Assembly: GCA_016789025.1 (NCBI GenBank) | Contig: JAEURC010000022.1 | Span: forward strand, 1-64,000 | Origin: Anaerolineales bacterium | GTDB lineage: Bacteria > Chloroflexota > Anaerolineae > Anaerolineales > Villigracilaceae | Length of the DNA: 64,000 bases | Reading direction: 5' to 3' | Part shown: positions 1 to 7,456 of the stretch, piece by piece | Layout: every line of letters starts with the position of its first letter | Position numbering within the stretch: the first letter of the stretch is position 1 | Translations under genes and position numbers: made by a program | Notes under the pieces: generated by a model | Database searches by the model: none | What the model was told of the DNA's origin: nothing | The model's input: the letters and a program-made list of their open reading frames with translations, nothing else

Positions 1-26
1 GCAACAGGTTAGGAAAAACTAAAAGT

Positions 27-114
27 CATGTCACCCTGAGCGATAGCGAAGGGTCTCTCCCGCCCAAACAAGAGACTCTTCGGTCGCAAACCCCGCTCCC
101 TCAGAGTGACATGA
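27..114. repeat. Inverted repeat, family A (CACCCTGAGCG type)
   Basis: The left arm begins ATGTCACCCTGAGCGATAGC and the right arm ends CTCAGAGTGACATGA, so the element can fold into a long imperfect hairpin. Related copies lie at 14092-14163 and 48505-48591. No gene is seen in positions 1-168. It is probably a non-autonomous dispersed repeat, since no transposase is nearby. Confidence 0.7.
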
Positions 115-126
115 TTTTTTGAAACT

Positions 127-162
127 GAGACTGGTCGTCCAGTCTCTAGTCTCCAATCTCTG
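127..162. repeat. Short tandem-type repeat (AGTCTCTAGTCTCCAATCTC)
   Basis: A low-complexity series of AGTCTCTAGTCTCC units directly precedes the first gene and leaves no room for a Shine-Dalgarno site. Similar strings occur at about 18208-18262, 42127-42150 and 58880-58920. Confidence 0.6.
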
Positions 163-168
163 AATTTT

Positions 169-1194
169 ATGTCCTTCACTTGGTCATCCCTCCTCTATCT
201 CTTATTGCTCGTTCCGTTATTGGTTTGGGTGTATCAACGAATCCAAAAACGGAAACGTGAATCCGCCGCGCGCCTGGGGAGTTTCGGCGTTTTGCACGAT
301 GCGTCTGGCGGCGCATCCGCGCGCCGTCAACTCCCAGCAATACTTTTTCTTATCGGAATCACAATTCTGATCCTCTCTCTGGCTCGTCCGCAAGCCGCGA
401 TTAGTTTGCCAAAAATCGAGGGCACGGTCATTCTCACGTTCGATGTGTCGGGCAGTATGTCGGCGGACGATCTCAAACCGAATCGCATGGAAGCCGCAAA
501 AGCCGCCGCGCTCGATTTCGTGGATAACCAGCCGACCAGCGTGAAGATCGGCGTGGTGGCGTTCAGCGACGGCGGGATCACGGTGCAAAACCCAACAGGC
601 GAACGCGCTGAAATTATTGACACCATCGAGCGGCTTGTGCCGCGTCGAGGCACCTCGGTTGGGAATGGGATCCTCGTGGCGCTCAACACGATCGTTGTGG
701 ATGCGGGCGATCCGGCGTTCTTGAGCCCGAACGCCATTCCCGATATTTCCCAACCGCAATCGGACACCGCGCCTCAATCGGATATTCTCGTTGAAGGTTG
801 GTATCCATCCTCGGCGATCGTTCTATTCTCGGATGGCGAGAACAATCAGGAACCGGACCCGGTCGCTGCGGCAGACCTCGCTGTAGACCTCGGCGTGCGA
901 ATTTACACAGTTGGAATCGGCACAGTGGAAGGCGCGACCATCACCGTGGAAGGTTTCACCGTCCACTCGCGGTTGGAAGAACCGATGCTGGAATATATTT
1001 CGACGACCACCGGCGGAGCCTATTACAATGCGGGCAATGAGGAAGACTTGCGCCGCATCTACAACGACCTTGAACCGAAATTAACCATCAAGCCTGAAGA
1101 AATGGAAGTCACATCTCTCTTTGCGGGGCTTGGGATGGCGCTCTTTATCGTCGGCGGCGCGCTCTCGCTCCTCTGGTTTGGACGCGTGCCATGA
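169..1194 (+). CDS. VWA domain membrane protein, BatA-like
   Basis: This is a 341-residue protein with hydrophobic segments near residues 7-22 and 55-72 and a C-terminal one near 316-338. Between them is a von Willebrand factor A domain with the MIDAS triad D92-x-S94-x-S96 (FDVSGSMS). Later metal-site elements are GTSVG and the Asp in LFSDGENN. BatA/BatB proteins are known to sit beside MoxR ATPases and DUF58 proteins in stress or protein-complex assembly loci. Any such partners would lie left of this window. The stop overlaps the start of the next VWA gene by 4 nt, so the two are translationally coupled. No Shine-Dalgarno is visible because a repeat fills the upstream region. Confidence 0.85.
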   Translation: MSFTWSSLLYLLLLVPLLVWVYQRIQKRKRESAARLGSFGVLHDASGGASARRQLPAILFLIGITILILSLARPQAAISLPKIEGTVILTFDVSGSMSADDLKPNRMEAAKAAALDFVDNQPTSVKIGVVAFSDGGITVQNPTGERAEIIDTIERLVPRRGTSVGNGILVALNTIVVDAGDPAFLSPNAIPDISQPQSDTAPQSDILVEGWYPSSAIVLFSDGENNQEPDPVAAADLAVDLGVRIYTVGIGTVEGATITVEGFTVHSRLEEPMLEYISTTTGGAYYNAGNEEDLRRIYNDLEPKLTIKPEEMEVTSLFAGLGMALFIVGGALSLLWFGRVP

Positions 1195-2240
1195 GCATGA
1201 TCTGGTCCAGCGCGTTGTATTTATTGCTCCTGCTTCCGCTGATCATAGCGGCGTATATCTGGGCGCTCAGGTGGCGCAGGCGATTCGTTATCCGCTACTC
1301 GAGTCTGTCGCTGGTGAGAGAAGCGGCGGCGCATCAATCCTGGTGGCGGAGGCATGTGCCGTTCATCCTGTTCTTGTTCGCGCTGGTGAGTCTCATCCTT
1401 GCCCTCGCTCGACCTACTGCGGAAATTGTCGTCCCTTCCAACCGTGCGACGATCATCCTCGCCATGGACGTGTCGCGCAGTATGTGTTCAACCGACATTC
1501 CGCCGAACCGTCTCATCGCCGCGCAAGAAGCCGCAACTGAGTTCGTGCAAACTCGGAACGAAGACGCGCAGATCGGAATCGTCGCCTTCGCCGGTTTTGC
1601 GGAACTTATCCAACCGCCCACGAAAGACAGCGATATGCTTGTGAGCGCCATTGAGAACCTTGTGCCTGCGCGTCGCACGGCGATCGGCAGCGCCATCCTC
1701 CGTTCCATTGACGCGATCGCCGAAATTGACAACCGCATCCCGCCGACGCAGTTGAACGCGAAGGAGACTCCCAATGGAGAATTCGCGCCGCACATCATTG
1801 TCCTTCTCACCGACGGGTCGAACAACGCGGGCCCTTCTCCATTTAACGCCGCAAATCAAGCGGCGGCGCGCGGCATCCGCGTGTATACAATTGGTTTCGG
1901 AACGGTCAATAACACATCCCCAATGAACTGCGGCGATGTGTTTTCGGAAAGTGATCAATTTGGCGGACCTGGCTTTGGGCTGGGTTTTGGCGGTGGTGGG
2001 GGTGGAGGTTTTCGCCGGGAACTGGATGAGGTGACATTGAAGCAGGTCGCCGATATGACCGGGGGAACATATTATGCGGCAACCAGTGCGCGTGAACTGC
2101 AAGATGTGTTCCGCAATCTTCCAACCTATCTTGTCGTCATGCGCGAAACGACCGAGGTCAGCGCCTTCTTCAACACGCTTGGCTTGTTGTTGATCCTACT
2201 TGCGATATTCCTGTCGTTGAGGTGGAATCCGGTCTTGTAA
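1191..2240 (+). CDS. VWA domain membrane protein, BatB/BatA-like, Gly-rich insert
   Basis: This is a paralogue of the preceding gene, 349 residues, with two N-terminal membrane segments, a VWA domain with MIDAS D93-x-S95-x-S97 (MDVSRSMC) and a C-terminal membrane helix near 325-345. It differs by a very glycine-rich insertion at about residues 258-274, just before the last VWA strands, which is probably an exposed flexible loop. It overlaps the upstream gene as ATGA. The pair probably forms a hetero-oligomer in the membrane with VWA domains facing the periplasm or cell exterior, which is an inference from the family. Confidence 0.83.
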   Translation: MSMIWSSALYLLLLLPLIIAAYIWALRWRRRFVIRYSSLSLVREAAAHQSWWRRHVPFILFLFALVSLILALARPTAEIVVPSNRATIILAMDVSRSMCSTDIPPNRLIAAQEAATEFVQTRNEDAQIGIVAFAGFAELIQPPTKDSDMLVSAIENLVPARRTAIGSAILRSIDAIAEIDNRIPPTQLNAKETPNGEFAPHIIVLLTDGSNNAGPSPFNAANQAAARGIRVYTIGFGTVNNTSPMNCGDVFSESDQFGGPGFGLGFGGGGGGGFRRELDEVTLKQVADMTGGTYYAATSARELQDVFRNLPTYLVVMRETTEVSAFFNTLGLLLILLAIFLSLRWNPVL

Positions 2241-2259
2241 GGGCGGGAAAATTCTCGGC

Positions 2260-2265
2260 TATACT
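2260..2265 (+). promoter_or_regulatory. -10 box TATACT, near-leaderless azlC promoter
   Basis: TATACT lies 8 nt before the ATG of the AzlC gene and no Shine-Dalgarno is present, which suggests a leaderless or nearly leaderless mRNA. No convincing -35 element is seen. Confidence 0.45.
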
Positions 2266-2273
2266 TTACGACT

Positions 2274-3014
2274 ATGAATGAACAACAAAAATATTTTTGG
2301 GAAGGAGTCCGCGCCGAAGTACCATTGTTGATCGGCGTCTTTCCATTCGGCATGATCTACGGCGCGCTCGCCATAGACGCCGGGCTATCTGACGTCGCCG
2401 CGCAGATGATGTCTTCGACGGTGTTTGCGGGTTCGGCGCAATTTATCACGGCGCAGCTGGTAAAGGATTCAACGCCAGGGTTTGTGATCGTGTTGACGAT
2501 TGCGGTAGTGAATCTGCGACACATGTTGTACTCCGCTTCGCTCGCCCCCTATCTTGCTTCCGTTTCGACGCGCTGGAAAATGTTGTTGAGTTATCTGCTT
2601 ACCGATGAGGCGTATGCTCCAAGCATTATTCAGTATGAAAATGAAGGCGTCAAACCATTCAGTCATTGGTTCTTGTTCGGCGCGGGAGCCGCGCTGTGGA
2701 TCATCTGGCAGGTCAGCACCGCGTTGGGAATCTTCCTCGGCGCGGCAATCCCCGATTCGTGGTCGCTGGATTTTGCGCTTCCGTTGACGTTCATCGCCAT
2801 GGTCGTGCCGGTGTTGAAGAATCGCCCGTCGGTTGCCGCGGCGTTATCGGCGGGTTGTGTCGCGCTGGCGGCGGGTTCGCTTCCGTATAAATTGGGTTTG
2901 ATCGTTGCCGCATTGGTTGGCATCGCCATTGGGATATTTTTGGAAAAGCGGATGAACGCGACCCCCGACGAGAAACCATCGATTCATGCTTTGCGCGAAT
3001 CTTTGGATGAGTAG
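2274..3014 (+). CDS. azlC: AzlC family branched-chain amino acid exporter, large subunit
   Basis: This 246-residue polytopic membrane protein shows the AzlC hallmark GVFPFGMIYGALA near residues 20-33 and a conserved FAGSAQF segment. AzlC works with the small membrane protein AzlD, whose gene follows directly, to export branched-chain amino acids or analogues such as 4-azaleucine. Length fits the family. The start is supported by the close upstream -10 box and by alignment of the N terminus with the family. Confidence 0.88.
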   Translation: MNEQQKYFWEGVRAEVPLLIGVFPFGMIYGALAIDAGLSDVAAQMMSSTVFAGSAQFITAQLVKDSTPGFVIVLTIAVVNLRHMLYSASLAPYLASVSTRWKMLLSYLLTDEAYAPSIIQYENEGVKPFSHWFLFGAGAALWIIWQVSTALGIFLGAAIPDSWSLDFALPLTFIAMVVPVLKNRPSVAAALSAGCVALAAGSLPYKLGLIVAALVGIAIGIFLEKRMNATPDEKPSIHALRESLDE

Positions 3015-3051
3015 TCATGCGGCGATTCCGTTTAAATCTCTGGGAGAAATA

Positions 3052-3369
3052 ATGAATATCTGGCTTGTGATGCTGGTGGGCGGGTTAATCACGTTCGGAA
3101 TGCGGTTTTCGCTTATCTACGCGTTCGGCAAGCTCCACATTCCCGAAACGATGCGCAAGGCGCTTCACTACGTTCCCCCGGCGGTGCTATCTGCCATTGT
3201 GTTTCCGGAGTTGTTCATCCGCTCCGGCCGTGTTGATGTTTCGCTGGATAACCATCGTCTGCTGGCTGGGCTATTCGCCGTGATCGTTGCATGGGCGAGC
3301 CGGAATACGTTGGTTACCATCCTGGCAGGGATGCTCGCGTTGTTTATCGTACAGACCGTTTTGAAGTAG
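3052..3369 (+). CDS. azlD: AzlD family branched-chain amino acid exporter, small subunit
   Basis: This is a 105-residue membrane protein of the AzlD family (N-terminal MNIWLVMLVGG, then LHIPETMRKALHYVPPAVLSA). The ATG at 3052 is chosen over an earlier in-frame start at 2986 because GGGAGAA lies 4-10 nt upstream and the extra residues would overlap azlC and match nothing in the family. It follows azlC closely and is probably cotranscribed. It ends 2 nt from the end of the convergent gene, so no room is left for a separate terminator. Confidence 0.85.
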   Translation: MNIWLVMLVGGLITFGMRFSLIYAFGKLHIPETMRKALHYVPPAVLSAIVFPELFIRSGRVDVSLDNHRLLAGLFAVIVAWASRNTLVTILAGMLALFIVQTVLK

Positions 3370-3371
3370 GT

Positions 3372-4283
3372 CTACACGTAGACAGTATAGATCTGGTTGT
3401 CTCCGGCGTGTTTGGCAAGGGCAAGCGCTTCGCGCGTATTATTCATCAACGCTTCGATCTCCGTGGAGGCGGTGATGCGCCCCGAAGAAACGATTCCCAC
3501 ACTCAAGTTGACCTTTAACTCGGTATCGTCCATCAAGGTTATTTTGGTGTTGGCAATGCCTTTGAGGATGCGCTCTGACACTTTTTCCGCCTCGGCGCCG
3601 ACCACACCCGGCAGGATGAGGATGAAGGTGTCGCCTTCATATCGTCCAAGCCCATCGTAGGGTCGGCTCTTATCGCGAATCCCTTGTGAGATCAGAGATA
3701 ATACATCATTACCTATGTTTTTGCCGTGCTGGTCAACGATGGCTTTGAAATTTTCAGCCTGAAAGGCGATCAGGCTGAGCGAAGCCTGGTTGCGACGGGC
3801 GCGTTCCAATTCGCCGCGCGCCAGGTTGATGAACGCCATCTGGTTCAAGGCGCCGGTCAGGTTGTCGAGCATGGCGGTGTGATCGAGAGTATCTTTCGCC
3901 TGCACAAGGCGATCGCCCAAGCTGAGAATGCGCTCGCCGATATTCACGCGCGATTTTAATTCCACCGGAACGATCGGCTTGCGCAGATAATCGTCCGCGC
4001 CCGTGCGCGGGGTGGTGACATCCGATTCCTGCACTTTTTGCGTAATGAGCAGGATGTAAATGTAATACGGAGGGCGCGCATCGCGCACCCGGCGGATAAA
4101 GCCCCGTTCATCAATGTCGGTGCCGATGCGGTCAGCGATAACAAAGCGAATCTCTTCGCTGTGCAGAAGTTTCCAAGCAGTGTCGCTATTTTCAGCGATA
4201 ACAACCTCATGACCATTCACTTGTAACACTTGTTGAATGACCGTTCGTTCCATAAGATCGTTGTTGATAACGAGAATTTTCAT
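3372..4283 (-). CDS. Receiver domain plus degenerate GGDEF domain protein
   Basis: Residues 1-120 form a response-regulator receiver domain with probable phosphoacceptor D51 and conserved K102 in YLRKP. Residues about 135-303 resemble a GGDEF domain, but the active-site loop reads YEGDT (215-219) and the usual Asp of the DxDxFK motif is Gln (FQAENFK). Cyclic-di-GMP synthesis is therefore unlikely, and a role as a GTP- or c-di-GMP-binding or purely regulatory output is more plausible. The acidic pair of the receiver is also altered (NND). AGGAG sits 6 nt before the ATG. The gene is monocistronic and convergent with azlCD. Confidence 0.75.
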   Translation of the reverse strand: MKILVINNDLMERTVIQQVLQVNGHEVVIAENSDTAWKLLHSEEIRFVIADRIGTDIDERGFIRRVRDARPPYYIYILLITQKVQESDVTTPRTGADDYLRKPIVPVELKSRVNIGERILSLGDRLVQAKDTLDHTAMLDNLTGALNQMAFINLARGELERARRNQASLSLIAFQAENFKAIVDQHGKNIGNDVLSLISQGIRDKSRPYDGLGRYEGDTFILILPGVVGAEAEKVSERILKGIANTKITLMDDTELKVNLSVGIVSSGRITASTEIEALMNNTREALALAKHAGDNQIYTVYV

Positions 4284-4339
4284 TCGGCTCCTGATTTCGA
4301 TTGATTATATCCCACTCCATTCGAAGATTCCCGCTCGTG

Positions 4340-4368
4340 TTGACAAACGTATCCTCCCATAGTAATAT
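4340..4368 (+). promoter_or_regulatory. Sigma-70-type promoter of the tRNA
   Basis: TTGACA at 4340-4345 and TAATAT at 4363-4368 are separated by exactly 17 nt and lie 18 nt before the tRNA. This is the best consensus promoter in the window and shows that the housekeeping sigma factor uses standard boxes. Confidence 0.8.
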
Positions 4369-4386
4369 TTGCGGCGCTCTCCCCCC

Positions 4387-4458
4387 GCCGAGGTAGCTCA
4401 GTGGTAGAGCAGGGGACTCATAAGCCCTTGGTCGGGAGTCCGAATCTCCCCCTCGGCA
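4387..4458 (+). tRNA. tRNA with CAU anticodon (Met, or Ile2 if modified)
   Basis: It folds as a 72-nt cloverleaf. The acceptor stem pairs GCCGAGG with CCTCGGC, the D stem GCTC with GAGC, the anticodon loop is CTCATAA and the T stem is GGGAG with CTCCC. CCA is not encoded. Two oddities are an A.G mismatch at the 31:39 position of the anticodon stem and a T loop of TCCGAAT, with C where nearly all tRNAs have U55. Elongator Met is the likeliest identity, because it lacks the three G-C pairs of an initiator anticodon stem. A decayed copy of its 3' half lies at 6022-6060. Confidence 0.85.
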
Positions 4459-4513
4459 CTACCGAAATACGGGACGTAATCCCAAACAGAACCCCAAGAT
4501 ATGGTGGTTTGCT

Positions 4514-4547
4514 AAAGGACTAAACAGTGGATTCTGTTTAGTCCTTT
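4514..4547. other. Perfect 14-bp hairpin downstream of the tRNA
   Basis: AAAGGACTAAACAG pairs perfectly with CTGTTTAGTCCTTT across a 6-nt loop. It lacks a good T tract on the plus strand. It could terminate the tRNA transcript, terminate the convergent transporter mRNA, or be a structural end of the inserted segment. Confidence 0.6.
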
Positions 4548-4593
4548 GGATTCCCGATCTACTGTATTAGTGTCTCGAGTCGATGGCTTGTGT

Positions 4594-5853
4594 TTAGAGC
4601 AAATCTAAAAAAATAAATGCCAAGACTGCCCCGACCACCGACATCGAAATTCCCCACAGCAACAGTTGCCTAAAGATCACAGATCTATCGACAGATGCTG
4701 GGAGCGCCGCCAAACATAACGCCCCAAGTGTGGATAAGGGACTCACGTCAACGAGATGCGAGCCGACATTGACCGCGACAACCATGTCAATGAGATCTCC
4801 GCCACCGAGCGCTTGAATCAGTCGAGGCAGGAGAGGAATAAAAGTTGGCATCACCACGCCTGATGAACTACTATAGATTGACACCATGCCTGTAATGAAA
4901 GCCAGCAGAGCATTCACAGTATTAGGAGTTGAATAGGAGGCTAGCACATTCGTTGCCAGATCTAGGCTACCGGTCGTTTCGAGCAGACCGACTAAAACAC
5001 TGATCCCTGCCACCAAAGAGATGACACCCCATGGCAAGTGCTGAAGACCCACTTCCACATCGCCGATTTTAAATAACGCTAACAAGCCCGCCAGCACAAA
5101 AGCGCCGACAACGACTGCTACGTTGAAGACAATAACGCCAATTACCAATGCCAAGATGGCGATCAAGGTAATGATGTGCTGTACATGAAAAGGTTGCGCC
5201 TGTGATGATGATTGAGCGACAGCACTAACCTCCGCGCTCCGTTGAATACGAAATCCCTGAAAGACAAAATATGCAACCAGCGCGCTTATTGATTGCAATG
5301 CAGCCACAAGGAGGAAAATCTGCAATGTAGTCGAGGGGTCATTAATGCCGATCTTGTTCATGAGCCCCACATTGACGATACCGGTCAGCGCTACCGGTGA
5401 AAACGCGCCAGCGTTTGCGCCAGTACAAATCATGATTGCCATCACGATCGGGCGAATGTTTGAGTTCAACGCGACTACCATTCCAATGGGCGCGATCAAA
5501 GCAACTGCCGCGATGTTGCCCGGGCCAATGGCTGAAAAGACAAAAGTGAGAAAGAAGAAGACGAAAGGAAGCAGAGCCGGGTTTCCGCGCGCGCTTCGTA
5601 TCGCGAATCCAGCCAGCCGATCCAGCGTGCCGTTTTGTTGTGCCATCCCAAACAGCAAAGTTATGCCAACAAGGGTCAATACGAGCTGTTCGGGTAAATA
5701 GGTGGATACTTCACTTACACTCAAACCCGCAAAATATACGCCAACGATGTACGCCAATGCCACAGCCAGAACACCTGTATTCAAATCTGTTCTGAAGGCG
5801 GAGATCGCGATCACAATAACAAGGGCAAGTAGGGCGAGAATGGCAAGAGACAT
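4594..5853 (-). CDS. MatC/SLC13-like dicarboxylate transporter
   Basis: This is a 419-residue integral membrane protein with about 11-12 hydrophobic segments. The N-terminal half carries MatC_N-like landmarks, namely TLVGITLLFGMAQQNGT, a GPGNIAAVALIAPIGM loop and a GANAGAFSPVALTG loop. The second half repeats the topology with a VSPLSTLGALCLA re-entrant-type motif. Members of this group are thought to carry malonate, other dicarboxylates or similar anions, but the substrate here is not established. The gene stands alone between an intact tRNA and a degraded tRNA 3' end, facing the tRNA, which suggests that it arrived as cargo of an integrated element. AGGAAG lies shortly before the ATG. Confidence 0.72.
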   Translation of the reverse strand: MSLAILALLALVIVIAISAFRTDLNTGVLAVALAYIVGVYFAGLSVSEVSTYLPEQLVLTLVGITLLFGMAQQNGTLDRLAGFAIRSARGNPALLPFVFFFLTFVFSAIGPGNIAAVALIAPIGMVVALNSNIRPIVMAIMICTGANAGAFSPVALTGIVNVGLMNKIGINDPSTTLQIFLLVAALQSISALVAYFVFQGFRIQRSAEVSAVAQSSSQAQPFHVQHIITLIAILALVIGVIVFNVAVVVGAFVLAGLLALFKIGDVEVGLQHLPWGVISLVAGISVLVGLLETTGSLDLATNVLASYSTPNTVNALLAFITGMVSIYSSSSGVVMPTFIPLLPRLIQALGGGDLIDMVVAVNVGSHLVDVSPLSTLGALCLAALPASVDRSVIFRQLLLWGISMSVVGAVLAFIFLDLL

Positions 5854-6021
5854 GATACAGTTGGCTTCCTGAACTGACCCAAGATTCTAATCGTATTTTG
5901 AATATTGTCTAGATAGACAGTATGCGGTATCAACGAGACGGTGATTCAAAGGAATATGACGTCTCAAAAGATTCTGAAAATATCTCTACTTGCTGAACAT
6001 GTCAATGTTGTGAATCTAATT

Positions 6022-6060
6022 CATAAGCCCCGGATGAGAGTTTAAATTTCCCCTCGGCAC
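6022..6060 (+). pseudogene. Decayed 3' half of the CAU tRNA (attR-like)
   Basis: Starting at the anticodon, CATAAGCCC and the terminal CCCCTCGGCAC are identical to the intact tRNA at 4387-4458. Most differences in the T arm are transitions, as expected of neutral decay. No 5' half is present. A terminator follows at once, so this looks like the original tRNA end displaced by an insertion. Confidence 0.72.
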
Positions 6061-6065
6061 GAACG

Positions 6066-6094
6066 AAGACCACGTCATGCGGTCTTTTTGTTTT
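6066..6094 (+). terminator. Rho-independent terminator after the tRNA remnant
   Basis: AAGACC and GGTCTT form a stem around a 9-nt loop and are followed by a T-rich run (TTTTGTTTT). It probably served the original tRNA gene. Confidence 0.65.
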
Positions 6095-6146
6095 ACGGAT
6101 AGAATATCAACAGGATTCAAACCACGCTTCACTTCGGACCTTCGGC

Positions 6147-7406
6147 ATGGATTCAGTTTTCTTCAACCTCACCCTCATTGACGGCTCCGGCCGCGACCCC
6201 ATCGCGGACGCGGTCATTGCAATTCGGGGCGAGAAAGTCCACTATGCTGGACTAGCCAGCGGGTGGAGAGACGCGGGAGGGAATTTCATCCAAGTTGACC
6301 TGCATGGCGGATATGTCCTCCCCGGGTTGATCGATGCGCATGTCCACTTATCCGGCTCCGGCGAAGCGGACAGCCAGTTCTACGCGCCGACGGGGCAGAT
6401 GGCGTTGAAGATTCTCTCGAACGCGCAAAAGAATCTCGCGGCGGGAATCACCACTGTGCGCGATCTTGGCGGCTGGAGCGAGCTCGAATTCGATGTGCGT
6501 CGTTCCATCCAGCGCGGTGATTTTGCGGGACCGCGCATGTGTTTGGCGGGCAGATTCATCTCCATCACCGAAGCGGGCGCGGATTATTACGCGGGCATGT
6601 ATCGCGTAGCTGACGGCGTGGATGAGGTGCGCAAGGCGGTGCGCGAACAAGTGAAGCATGGCGCGGATGTGATCAAGATGGGCGTGACCGGCGCGGTACT
6701 GGTGGAAAGCGGCGCGCCTGGCGTAACCCATTTCAATTCGGATGAAATTCAGGCTCTGGTGGACGAGGCAAAAAAATTTGGCAAACCAGTGGCGATGCAC
6801 GCGCACGGCATCGATGGGATTCGTAAAGCCGTGGAGGCGGGCGTGACCACGCTGGAGCACGGAACGTATTTGTATCGCGACCCGGGCGTGATCCGCTTGA
6901 TGGCGCAACGTGGGGTCTTTTTGGTGCCGACGTTGAAAGTGGGTTGGGATATTATTTTGGCAGAGAAGTCCAACGTTCCCGATTGGATCATGCAGAAGAA
7001 CAAAGATTCGCAGGGCGATGCGGCGAAAAGTTTGAAGATGGCGTACGAAGCGGGAGTCCCCATCGCAATGGGATCGGACGTTGGCACGCCGTTGAATTAT
7101 CACGGCGAGAACGCGCTCGAAGTCTATTGGATGGAACAGGCGGGCTTATCAAAAATGGACGCGCTTGTCGCGGCGACAGGCAACGCGGCAAAAGCCCTCG
7201 GCTGGGATTCGTGGCTCGGCACGCTCGAAGCCGGCAAGGTCGCCGATCTGATCGCGCACGAGAGAAATCCGCTGGAGGATTTGCGCTCGCTGGCGGATAA
7301 AGAGAGTTTGCGGTTGGTCATGAAGGATGGGGAAGTGGTGGCGAACCATGCGGGGAGTGTTTTGCCGAAAGAGGTGTTGGCAAAACAGGTGTTGATGATT
7401 CGTTAA
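6147..7406 (+). CDS. Metal-dependent amidohydrolase (imidazolonepropionase/prolidase-like)
   Basis: This is a 419-residue amidohydrolase-superfamily enzyme. Metal and catalytic residues visible are H65 and H67 (DAHVHL), K177 (VIKMG, the likely carboxylated lysine), H218/H220 (AMHAH), H238 (EHGTY) and D311 (MGSDVG). The beta-sandwich formed by both termini is present (residues 1-60 and the C-terminal GKVADLIAHE segment). This subgroup hydrolyses Xaa-Pro dipeptides, imidazolone-type rings or related cyclic amides, and the sequence alone does not fix the substrate. It lies on the strand opposite to the purine-type cluster, so any functional link to it is only contextual. No clear Shine-Dalgarno is seen. 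Confidence 0.8.
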   Translation: MDSVFFNLTLIDGSGRDPIADAVIAIRGEKVHYAGLASGWRDAGGNFIQVDLHGGYVLPGLIDAHVHLSGSGEADSQFYAPTGQMALKILSNAQKNLAAGITTVRDLGGWSELEFDVRRSIQRGDFAGPRMCLAGRFISITEAGADYYAGMYRVADGVDEVRKAVREQVKHGADVIKMGVTGAVLVESGAPGVTHFNSDEIQALVDEAKKFGKPVAMHAHGIDGIRKAVEAGVTTLEHGTYLYRDPGVIRLMAQRGVFLVPTLKVGWDIILAEKSNVPDWIMQKNKDSQGDAAKSLKMAYEAGVPIAMGSDVGTPLNYHGENALEVYWMEQAGLSKMDALVAATGNAAKALGWDSWLGTLEAGKVADLIAHERNPLEDLRSLADKESLRLVMKDGEVVANHAGSVLPKEVLAKQVLMIR

Positions 7407-7456
7407 ACGTTAACTGATGTATCTCGAGGCATACACATAGATCTAACCCTCCGGAA

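Noticed and set aside
217-777. Long antisense ORFs across the VWA genes
   Set aside because: They are shadows of the third-position GC bias. The sense frames have clear VWA motifs.
4594-5853. An integrase or transposase remnant in the tRNA-bounded segment
   Set aside because: Both strands were read. Only the transporter frame has recognisable motifs, and the antisense ORF at 5345-5701 is a shadow.
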